11,608 nt of DNA from Spirochaetota bacterium (lineage in GTDB: Bacteria > Spirochaetota > Spirochaetia > DSM-27196 > PWMO01), in the NCBI GenBank assembly GCA_009908925.1, contig JAAAOH010000240.1:1-11608 (forward strand), in the 5' to 3' direction. How positions within the stretch are numbered: the first letter of the stretch is position 1; each line of letters begins with the position of its first letter. The position numbers and the translations under genes were made by a program. Below the pieces are notes generated by a model. That model worked only from the letters and a program-made list of their open reading frames with translations. It was not told the DNA's origin and made no database searches. Below, in pieces: positions 6,561 to 11,608 of this stretch.

Positions 6561-7544
6561 TCAGCCACCGATCTGCTGCATGATGGATTCGAGCTCTTCC
6601 TGAAAATCCCTCACATCATCGGCTCGCTCACGCGTGAGAAGCACGCCGGGTACGATTACTTCCGCTTCAACGCTTTCACCGCGCGAGGCAAGAATGGCAT
6701 TCTCTATGGCCTGGAAGCCGATCTCGAAGGGCTGCTGGCCGGTCACAGCCTGGAGGATGCCATCGTCGGCAAGCAGAAACTGCGTCAACTGCTGTGTCGC
6801 ATCGGTGCCGAAGACGACGGTTTCGCCGGCGCGCCCGGCGTTTCGCACCGCCTGAACCGCTCCGACCGTTCCACCTTCGTTCGCGGCGAAAATCAGATCC
6901 AGCTCGTTGTTGGCCGTCATGATGTCGGTGCTGGTCTGAAGAGCCATTTCGGCCAGATAGCCATCCTGGCGGGAGACGATGTTGACGTCCTTGCCGGAAT
7001 CCGCAAGAGCATCGAGGAAACCGCTGACACGCTGGTCGCTGATCTCGGGAAGCTGCGAGTCAAACGCAAGCACCGCAACGTTGATCGAGTCTCCCGACAA
7101 ACCGGAGACGTACTCGGCAGCGGCTTCGCCGGTGGATGAACCGAGCTCATACTGGCTGCTGTTTATGTAACTCACCGGGAAATCCGCTCCAAGGGGCGAG
7201 TTGTAGGTGACGATCTCAACGCCTTCCTCGTTCGCTTCCTCGAGCGCCTGCACCGAGGCCGTCTCACTCAAGGGCGAGATCGCGATCGCGTCCACCCCAC
7301 CCGTGAGGTAGGTGTTGACCAACTCGATTTCCTTCTGCGGACTATTGTCGCTGTTGCCGAGAAGCAAGTTGGCTCCATACTCGTCAGCGGCCGCCTGCAT
7401 GCCGAGCTGGATAATCTGGAAAAACTGGTCGGCCTGGAATACGATTCCGGCTACCCGCTCACCGTCGTCCTCTCCCTGGCCACCTGCGAATGCACCAGTT
7501 GCCATGACCGAAAGTGCGAGAATCAGTACGATTGCTCGTTTCAT
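6561..7544 (-). CDS. Periplasmic sugar-binding protein of the CUT2 ABC transporter (RbsB-like, Peripla_BP_4)
   Basis: This is a 327-residue secreted protein and the first gene of the operon. The signal peptide is residues 1-20: MKR, a hydrophobic core, then cleavage after AFA. The mature protein starts GGQGEDDGE. There is no lipobox Cys, so it should be a soluble periplasmic protein. The type I periplasmic-binding fold shows in VAGIVFQADQFFQIIQLGMQ (31-50), LLLGNSD (60-66), DAIAISPLSE (85-94), SYINSSQYELG (125-135), LIFAANEGGTVGAVQAV (217-233) and VVFGTDAT (243-250). Sugar stacking is probably provided by Phe41/Phe42 and the NSD/NE/D residues that line the cleft in relatives. The ATG at 7542-7544 follows a purine-rich AAGGGGGAAGGG site. 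The GGQGE start of the mature protein is spirochaete-like. It should be the most abundant product of the operon. Confidence 0.94.
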   Translation of the reverse strand: MKRAIVLILALSVMATGAFAGGQGEDDGERVAGIVFQADQFFQIIQLGMQAAADEYGANLLLGNSDNSPQKEIELVNTYLTGGVDAIAISPLSETASVQALEEANEEGVEIVTYNSPLGADFPVSYINSSQYELGSSTGEAAAEYVSGLSGDSINVAVLAFDSQLPEISDQRVSGFLDALADSGKDVNIVSRQDGYLAEMALQTSTDIMTANNELDLIFAANEGGTVGAVQAVRNAGRAGETVVFGTDATQQLTQFLLADDGILQAVTGQQPFEIGFQAIENAILASRGESVEAEVIVPGVLLTRERADDVRDFQEELESIMQQIGG

Positions 7545-7592
7545 AACCCTTCCCCCTTCTATGAAAATATCGTGAGGTAATTATGAGCCTGC

Positions 7593-7618
7593 GTCGAGAC
7601 AATTGTATTTGTCTCTAC
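7593..7618. repeat. Imperfect 10-base inverted repeat, candidate operator
   Basis: Arms are GTCGAGACAA (7593-7602) and TTGTCTCTAC (7609-7618), separated by TTGTAT. Nine of ten positions pair, with seven contiguous pairs next to the spacer. It lies in the divergent promoter region. It could be a dimeric regulator site or, in RNA, a ten-pair stem with a six-base loop; no U-tract follows, so it is not a terminator. Confidence 0.62.
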
Positions 7619-7632
7619 ATGCTCAGTGTTTC

Positions 7633-7647
7633 AACAGCGTTGCTGTT
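7633..7647. repeat. Perfect 6-base inverted repeat, candidate second operator
   Basis: AACAGC and GCTGTT flank a three-base GTT spacer. The centre is 34 to 35 bases from the centre of the first inverted repeat, a little over three helical turns. The sequence differs from that of the first repeat, so the two may bind different proteins. Confidence 0.45.
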
Positions 7648-7674
7648 TCTGGAAGTTCGGGGTATCATCTCGCT

Positions 7675-8592
7675 ATGGGCTATTACCTCGTCGAGTATCC
7701 CGTTCCACAGTTTCCTCGCATCACGCACTTCGGCTACTGCGACGGTGAGCCGGGTAGAAACATCGGCGAACACCATCATCTCGGCTACGAGCTGGTCTAC
7801 GTGAAGCGTGGAAGCGCGCACATCAAGGTGTTTCCCGCGGGAGCTCCCATACTGTGCACTGCGGATGACGCGTTTGTCACGGCCCCTCATGTATCTCATA
7901 GCTTCGGTATTCACCACGTGGACATCTGTTACTACTGGGTGGGCATACAGACTGATACGAGCGTCGGCATCACGAGCGATCACCGCATTCCGCCTCATCA
8001 CCTGATAAGCCGTCGGCCAGTATCGAGCCGCTATCTCATACCGGACCATGACTACCCTGAACTGCTCAAGCTCGGATCGACTCTGCCGCTTGATAGTTTC
8101 GCCTTGTTGCGAAACGTACCGGAGTTCCATGCTCCCTTCGAAGCACTGTTGAGGGAGATCGAGTCGGCCAAACACCTGCGTTTATTTCTTATCTACTCCA
8201 AGCTGCTCGAACTCATGGCCCTCCTCCACAGAAGGCTCCTTCCCGAGAACGAGAGAACCCCTCGTTCCGAAATCGTGCAGGCGGTAGCCGACCACGTTCG
8301 AACCCACTGCGACGAGCAACTATCGCTCGAACGGCTCGCCGAAGTGGCTGGAGTGAGCTCGTCCCACCTATCGCGCCGGTTCGCACGCGAGACCGGCCAC
8401 AACCTGTCGGAATACATTCGTTCATGCCGCATAGACCGCGCGAAAGAGTTGCTCCTCCGGGGGGTGCCGGTGGGTGATGTGGCGGCCCGCAGCGGTTTCG
8501 CAAGCATCTACAGTTTCAGCACCGTTTTCAAGCGGGAAGTCGGCTGCGCCCCGAGCGGGTATCGAGGGCTATTGGCAGCGGCAGGTAAGTAG
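7675..8592 (+). CDS. AraC family transcriptional regulator (sugar-sensing cupin plus double HTH)
   Basis: This is a 305-residue DNA-binding protein. The N-terminal cupin-like sensor starts MGYYLVEYPVPQFPRITHFGY, with the metal/ligand-type cluster HHHLGYELVYVKRG (33-46). A helical linker follows (about 140-200). The C-terminal AraC domain has HTH one at SLERLAEVAGVSSSHLSRRF (217-236) and HTH two at VGDVAARSGFASIYSFSTVF (266-285), then the family ending KREVGCAPSGYR. It is divergent from the sugar operon and is its likely ligand-responsive activator. I chose the ATG at 7675 because the family's usual start matches it. An in-frame TTG at 7603 would add 24 residues without family resemblance and would bury the first inverted repeat in coding sequence. 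The Shine-Dalgarno before 7675 is weak (a GGGG about eleven bases upstream), so the start is less certain than the function. Confidence 0.9.
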   Translation: MGYYLVEYPVPQFPRITHFGYCDGEPGRNIGEHHHLGYELVYVKRGSAHIKVFPAGAPILCTADDAFVTAPHVSHSFGIHHVDICYYWVGIQTDTSVGITSDHRIPPHHLISRRPVSSRYLIPDHDYPELLKLGSTLPLDSFALLRNVPEFHAPFEALLREIESAKHLRLFLIYSKLLELMALLHRRLLPENERTPRSEIVQAVADHVRTHCDEQLSLERLAEVAGVSSSHLSRRFARETGHNLSEYIRSCRIDRAKELLLRGVPVGDVAARSGFASIYSFSTVFKREVGCAPSGYRGLLAAAGK

Positions 8593-8713
8593 GCGAACTG
8601 TTCAACGGAACGACGAGGGCTGCAATGCGCGATCTGCTCGCCACCTAACCGCTTGCACGTCGCCCGTCGCTCCTCTATTATCGGAGCTCGCACATCACCA
8701 AAGTGGAGCTCGT
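8593..8713 (+). other. Intergenic region upstream of the permease-flavoprotein-MFS cluster
   Basis: This 121-base gap separates the AraC-type gene from the next plus-strand operon. I see no good stem-loop followed by a T-run; GTTC-AACG-GAAC just after the AraC stop is only four pairs. A promoter is listed separately. The 8-base sequence GGAGCTCG occurs twice, at 8683-8690 and 8705-8712, 22 bases apart; the second copy contains the Shine-Dalgarno. Confidence 0.6.
8653..8681 (+). promoter_or_regulatory. Candidate sigma-70 promoter for the 8714 operon
   Basis: TTGCAC (8653-8658) and TATTAT (8676-8681) are separated by exactly 17 bases, the ideal spacing. The -10 box matches the consensus in five of six positions; the -35 box keeps TTG only (three of six). 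Transcription would start near 8688-8690, giving a leader of about 25 bases before the ATG at 8714. Confidence 0.55.
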
Positions 8714-10027
8714 ATGCTAACGAATCCGGTGTTTCTGTCGGTCATAATCATGGTAGGCCTCAGTCTGGCGAAGCTGAACGTCCTGCTCTCGCTCATCATC
8801 GCCGCCCTCGCCGGTGGGCTGCTGGCCGGCATGCCGCTCGGAGAGACGATGAGTACGCTCATCGACGGCATGGGCGGGAACTCGAGCACCGCGCTGAGCT
8901 ACATTCTCCTCGGCGCGCTCGCCGCGACGCTGCACAAGACCGGGATTGCGCACATCCTCACGCGAAAGCTCGTGACGATCGTGAAGGACAAGACCGTCGT
9001 GCTGCTCCTCGCTATTGCGGCGGTCGCCTCGCTCTCTCAGAACCTGATACCGGTGCACATCGCCTTCATCCCCATTCTGATTCCGCCCCTGCTCGTGGTG
9101 ATGGACAGGCTCAGAATGGACCGCCGTGCAGTTGCCACCGCGTTGACCTTCGGGCTCAAGGCTCCCTACGTCGCCCTGCCGCTCGGCTTCGGCTGGATCT
9201 TCCACGGTATCATCAGCGACCAGATGGCGGAGAACGGCCTCGCGATTTCGCAGGGCGAGGTATGGCAGGTGATGTGGATTGCGGGGGCGGCGATGCTGGT
9301 GGGCCTGCTCGTAGCCGTATTTTTCACCTACCGCAGGCCACGTGATTACGAAGAGCGCGAGCCGGCCGGCACCGACCGCCCACCCGAGGGGGCGGTCGAG
9401 GAGCGCATGACGCGAAAGCACTGGGTCGCCCTCCTCGGTGCACTCGCCGCCCTGGCCGTTCAATTGAGCCCGATCGGCTCGCTCCATATCGGCGCCATTC
9501 TCGGCATTGCGATCATTATCGCGGGCGGCGCCCTGCGATGGTCGGACCTCGACGAAATGCTCCACAGCGGCATCGGGATGATGGGCTTCATTGCCTTCGT
9601 CATGCTCGTTGCAGCCGGATACGGCGCGGTGCTTCGAGAGACCGGCGCCATCGCACCGCTTGTCGAAACGGCGGACGCCATGTTCGGCGGCAGCCGCCTC
9701 CTCGGCGCGACGATGATGATCGTCATCGGTCTGTTCATCACGATGGGTCTCGGAACCTCCTTCGGCACCATCCCCATCATCGCGGCGATCTACGTGCCCA
9801 TGGCGATGAGCCTCGGCTTCAGCACGCCGGCGACGATTCTGCTCATCGGTACCGCGGCCGCCCTCGGTGATGCGGGCTCGCCGGCCTCCGACAGTACGCT
9901 CGGGCCGACCGCGGGTCTGAACGTCGACGGACAGCACGACCATATCTGGGATACCTGCGTTCCAACGTTTCTCCACTACAATATTCCGCTCATGGTCGTA
10001 GGCATAATCGGGGCGGTGGTGTTGTAG
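8714..10027 (+). CDS. Na+/H+ antiporter (NhaC/YuiF-like) family permease of the ion transporter superfamily
   Basis: This is a 437-residue polytopic inner-membrane protein with about eleven to twelve hydrophobic segments. A charged cytoplasmic loop lies near the middle, about residues 208-240. The very conserved C-terminal block GDAGSPASDSTLGPTAG...DGQHDHIWDTCVPTFLHYNIPL (385-426) is the hallmark of YuiF-like members of the NhaC/ArsB-type superfamily. The Bacillus relative has been linked to histidine uptake, and others are annotated as Na+/H+ antiporters. The start is ATG at 8714 with GGAG five bases upstream (8705-8708). The open frame extends back to 8474, but that part overlaps the AraC gene and has no family resemblance. 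It is the first gene of a three-gene plus-strand cluster; the flavoprotein gene starts eight bases after it. Substrate may be an amino acid or other small anion rather than sodium alone. Confidence 0.88.
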   Translation: MLTNPVFLSVIIMVGLSLAKLNVLLSLIIAALAGGLLAGMPLGETMSTLIDGMGGNSSTALSYILLGALAATLHKTGIAHILTRKLVTIVKDKTVVLLLAIAAVASLSQNLIPVHIAFIPILIPPLLVVMDRLRMDRRAVATALTFGLKAPYVALPLGFGWIFHGIISDQMAENGLAISQGEVWQVMWIAGAAMLVGLLVAVFFTYRRPRDYEEREPAGTDRPPEGAVEERMTRKHWVALLGALAALAVQLSPIGSLHIGAILGIAIIIAGGALRWSDLDEMLHSGIGMMGFIAFVMLVAAGYGAVLRETGAIAPLVETADAMFGGSRLLGATMMIVIGLFITMGLGTSFGTIPIIAAIYVPMAMSLGFSTPATILLIGTAAALGDAGSPASDSTLGPTAGLNVDGQHDHIWDTCVPTFLHYNIPLMVVGIIGAVVL

Positions 10028-10035
10028 GGCGCGCC

Positions 10036-10791
10036 ATGAGCACACACGACACCGAATACAAACGCACGCTTCTGAAAACCCGCTGGGCGCAGCTGGACCG
10101 CGCGAAGACCGACCACCGCCGAGGCAAGCCCGTTCCGGCGATGCAGAAGCCGTGCTCGGGGACGAAGATAGCCCTTCCGGATCCGAGCTCGGCCGCCACG
10201 GCCGGCGTCGCGGTCGGTGATGCCATACGGGGCCGCGCCTCGCGACGCAAGTTCGCCGACGCACCACTGAACCTCGAGGAGCTCTCGTTCCTCCTGTGGG
10301 CAACGCAAGGCGTACGAAAGCATACCGAGAAGGCGAGCTTTCGCACCGTGCCTTCGGGCGGCGCACGTCATCCCTTCGAGACCTATCTCTTCTGCTCCCG
10401 TGTCGAGGGCATCGAGCCGGGCCTCTACCGCTACCTGCCATTCGACCACGCGCTGTGCTCCCACGGCCCGATCGAGCGTATGGATGAGGTCCTCGAGGAG
10501 GCGCTCCTGAAGCACCATTTCGGTGCCGCGGTGGACTTCGTGTGGGCGGCGGTTCCCTACCGCTGCGAGTGGACGTACGGTTCGGAGAGCCTCAGGCTGA
10601 TTCTCCTCGATGCCGGACACGTCTGCGGGCAGCTCTATCTTGCCTGCGAGGAGGTCGGCTGCGGGACCTGCGCGGTCGGCGCCTACGATCAGGACAAGCT
10701 CGACGGCCTGCTCGGGCTCGACGGACATGATGAGTTTGCCGTGTATGCCGCGCCCGTGGGTAAGCGACCGGGCCGCGAGACGATCGATTAA
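10036..10791 (+). CDS. SagB/ThcOx-type dehydrogenase, nitroreductase-fold flavoprotein
   Basis: This is a 251-residue soluble protein without a signal peptide. Nitroreductase-family landmarks are the FMN-phosphate-binding RASRRKF (67-73), LSFLLWATQG (83-92), PSGGARHPFETYLF (106-119), GLYRY (129-133) and the central helix RLILLDAGHVCGQLYLACE (187-205), followed by a Gly/Cys-rich turn GCGTCAVGAYD (208-218) and VYAAPVGK (236-243). The PSGGA.HPFE motif is typical of the SagB/ThcOx subgroup, which includes the FMN azoline oxidases of thiazole/oxazole peptide clusters. Many stand-alone members have unknown substrates. No YcaO, precursor peptide or leader-binding protein is in view, so a RiPP role is not supported. 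The Cys-rich turn (Cys197, 204, 209, 212) is notable. The gene lies between two transporter genes with gaps of eight and nine bases, so it probably acts on a substrate moved by one of them. Confidence 0.87.
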   Translation: MSTHDTEYKRTLLKTRWAQLDRAKTDHRRGKPVPAMQKPCSGTKIALPDPSSAATAGVAVGDAIRGRASRRKFADAPLNLEELSFLLWATQGVRKHTEKASFRTVPSGGARHPFETYLFCSRVEGIEPGLYRYLPFDHALCSHGPIERMDEVLEEALLKHHFGAAVDFVWAAVPYRCEWTYGSESLRLILLDAGHVCGQLYLACEEVGCGTCAVGAYDQDKLDGLLGLDGHDEFAVYAAPVGKRPGRETID

Positions 10792-10800
10792 GGGGCAGGT

Positions 10801-11608
10801 GTGACTTCGGCCTCGACGATTCCCGCAACATCCGGTATCTCGCGCCTCATCGGCCTCCTTGCCGGGGCACACTTTGCTCATCATGTGCTTACCGCGCTGC
10901 TTGTGCCGCTTCTGCCCTTCATCCGGGACGAGTTCAGCCTCTCCTACGCGCAGTCGGGAATCGTGACCTCGGCATTCACGCTCTCCTACGGCCTGTCGCA
11001 GTTGCCGGCCGGGTGGATGGCGGACAGACTCGGACCACGCTACATGCTGCTGGTCGGTATCGGCGGGGTAGCCGCGGCCGGCGCCTTCATCGGCCTGTCA
11101 CCGGTGTTCGCGCTACTGCTCGTGGGCCTGGTCCTGATGGGCATCGCCGGAGGCGGTTACCATCCGGCGGCATCGGCGGTGATTTCGAGGTTCGTTTCCC
11201 CCGAGCGCCGCGGCCGCGCCCTCGGCGTGCACATCATCGGCGGAAGCTCGAGCCATTTCCTCGCGCCGCTCATCGCCGCCGGGCTCGTGTCTCTCGTCGG
11301 CTGGCGTGGAAGCTTCCTCTCGCTCTCGGTGCCCGTGGCGTTGCTCGGAGTTGCCGTCTTCGTCATGATCGAACGCCGTATCCATCACGTCGATGGATAC
11401 GCGCGGGCGCACGCGGGCGCGGGCGAAGCCGCGGCCACCGGCGCCGGCTCCGGCAATGCCGCCGCCGGCAACGCCGGCGCTCACGCGCGAGCCGGCACCG
11501 CCGTCCGGATGACCATCTTTCTCATTCTGACCGGCATCATCTCGACCGCCGTGGCAAGCACGATCCCGTTCATACCGCTGTATCTCGTAGACGTGCGCGG
11601 TGTCGACG
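10801..11608 (+). CDS. MFS transporter, fosmidomycin-resistance (Fsr)-like, truncated by the window edge
   Basis: The frame is open from GTG 10801 to the right edge: 269 codons, missing the C-terminal part. Hydrophobic segments one to six occupy about residues 15-190 and the next begins near 236. MFS motif A appears as GWMADRLGPRY (71-81) in the loop between helices two and three. GGGYHPAASA (117-126) and RGRALGVHIIGGSSSHFLAP (137-156) match the Fsr-like efflux subfamily, where the HP motif is characteristic. The GTG is preceded by AGGGGCAGGT, a Shine-Dalgarno overlapping the stop of the flavoprotein gene. The central loop carries an unusual Ala/Gly/His-rich stretch (201-234), listed separately. 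Likely role: proton-driven export of a small molecule; the substrate is unknown. Confidence 0.86.
   Translation, partial: MTSASTIPATSGISRLIGLLAGAHFAHHVLTALLVPLLPFIRDEFSLSYAQSGIVTSAFTLSYGLSQLPAGWMADRLGPRYMLLVGIGGVAAAGAFIGLSPVFALLLVGLVLMGIAGGGYHPAASAVISRFVSPERRGRALGVHIIGGSSSHFLAPLIAAGLVSLVGWRGSFLSLSVPVALLGVAVFVMIERRIHHVDGYARAHAGAGEAAATGAGSGNAAAGNAGAHARAGTAVRMTIFLILTGIISTAVASTIPFIPLYLVDVRGVD
11401..11502 (+). repeat. Low-complexity GC-rich tract coding an Ala/Gly loop in the MFS gene
   Basis: The tract is built of repeated GCCGGC, GGCGCCGGC and GCGGGCGC units and codes for about 34 residues that are nearly all Ala, Gly, His, Thr, Asn and Ser (residues 201-234). It falls in the cytoplasmic loop between helices six and seven and keeps the reading frame. 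Such tracts expand by slippage and are a plausible length-variable site. Confidence 0.75.

Larger units (their letters stand above)
7545..7674. promoter_or_regulatory. Divergent promoter/operator region between the sugar operon and the AraC-type regulator
   Basis: This 130-base segment between the binding-protein ATG (7544) and the preferred regulator ATG (7675) must hold the promoters for both directions. It is more AT-rich than the flanking genes and contains two inverted repeats listed separately. Scanning by eye found no pair of -35 and -10 boxes with a convincing 16-18 base spacer in either direction. TACAAT (7602-7607, minus strand) is the best isolated -10-like hexamer and lies inside the first inverted repeat. 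The region probably depends on an activator, as expected for AraC control. Confidence 0.7.

Noticed and set aside
5740..6603. 287-codon plus-strand open frame opposite the ABC ATPase gene
   Set aside because: The minus-strand frame holds all ABC motifs in order. The plus-strand product has no recognisable fold and no ribosome binding site.
7603..7674. TTG start at 7603 for the AraC-type regulator
   Set aside because: The 24 added residues match nothing in the family, there is no Shine-Dalgarno before the TTG, and the segment contains both operator-like repeats.
8593..8652. Possible terminator after the AraC-type gene
   Set aside because: Only four-pair stems are found (GTTC-AACG-GAAC) and no T-run follows.
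8474..8713. Upstream extension of the permease reading frame from an ATG at 8474
   Set aside because: It overlaps the last 119 bases of the AraC-type gene and its 80 residues do not look like the family. The ATG at 8714 has a good Shine-Dalgarno and begins the first hydrophobic segment.
8717..10441. 574-codon open frame on the minus strand opposite the permease and flavoprotein genes
   Set aside because: Its product is Arg/His/Glu-rich with no recognisable domain. The plus strand carries two clear family proteins, and antisense frames stay open by chance in GC-rich coding DNA.
10036..10791. Thiazole/oxazole-modified peptide (RiPP) biosynthetic cluster suggested by the SagB-type gene
   Set aside because: There is no YcaO, no cyclodehydratase partner and no short precursor gene with a Cys/Ser/Thr-rich core in the window. 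SagB-type proteins also occur alone.
9976..10884. 302-codon minus-strand open frame opposite the SagB-type gene
   Set aside because: It is the antisense of a clear nitroreductase-fold gene and has no recognisable motifs.
11113..11484. Minus-strand open frame opposite the MFS gene
   Set aside because: It is an antisense shadow; its length is helped by the GC-rich low-complexity tract.
1..11608. CRISPR arrays, tRNAs, insertion-sequence ends, riboswitches
   Set aside because: Reading both strands showed no regularly spaced repeats, no tRNA-like cloverleaf with a T-loop GTTCRA motif in a gap, no transposase and no long leader able to hold a riboswitch.

Overview
The window reads as a stretch of a moderately GC-rich bacterial chromosome carrying two unrelated gene groups. 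I see no tRNA, rRNA, CRISPR array, transposase or phage gene. The best lineage hint is the substrate-binding protein: its signal peptide runs straight into a Gly-Gly-Gln-Gly-Glu start of the mature protein, a pattern common in Spirochaetales (Spirochaeta/Treponema-type) ABC binding proteins. The AraC-plus-CUT2-transporter layout also fits free-living spirochaetes. This is an inference of moderate strength.

Minus-strand group (1-7544, read right to left): periplasmic sugar-binding protein, two-domain CUT2 ATPase, CUT2 permease, SDR oxidoreductase, UxuA-type (mannonate dehydratase family) TIM-barrel enzyme, RraA-type aldolase-fold protein, a mutarotase-like protein, and the first codons of a beta-propeller lactonase that runs off the left edge. 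Gaps are 4-76 bases, or the genes overlap (GTGA at 2087-2090, TAGTG at 1423-1427), so this is almost certainly one operon. An AraC-family regulator is divergent from it. The 130-base divergent promoter region holds two clear inverted repeats (7593-7618 and 7633-7647).

How the left group may work: the transporter imports a monosaccharide or sugar acid. The enzymes can be placed as mutarotase, dehydrogenase (SDR), lactonase, acid-sugar dehydratase (UxuA family) and pyruvate aldolase (RraA family). Together these would make a complete non-phosphorylative Entner-Doudoroff-like oxidation route with no kinase. The conventional alternative is a hexuronate pathway, with the SDR as fructuronate reductase and UxuA as mannonate dehydratase. 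The substrate cannot be read from the sequence.

Plus-strand group (8714 to the right edge): a 12-TM-type ion-transporter-superfamily permease (NhaC/YuiF-like), a stand-alone SagB/ThcOx-type nitroreductase-fold flavoprotein, and an MFS exporter resembling the fosmidomycin-resistance subfamily, cut by the right edge. Intergenic gaps are 8 and 9 bases, and a plausible sigma-70 promoter lies at 8653-8681. This part looks richer in GC at third codon positions than the left operon. No thiazole/oxazole RiPP precursor or YcaO gene is visible beside the SagB-like gene.

All gaps between genes are under 150 bases, so no long gene-free stretch is left unexplained.
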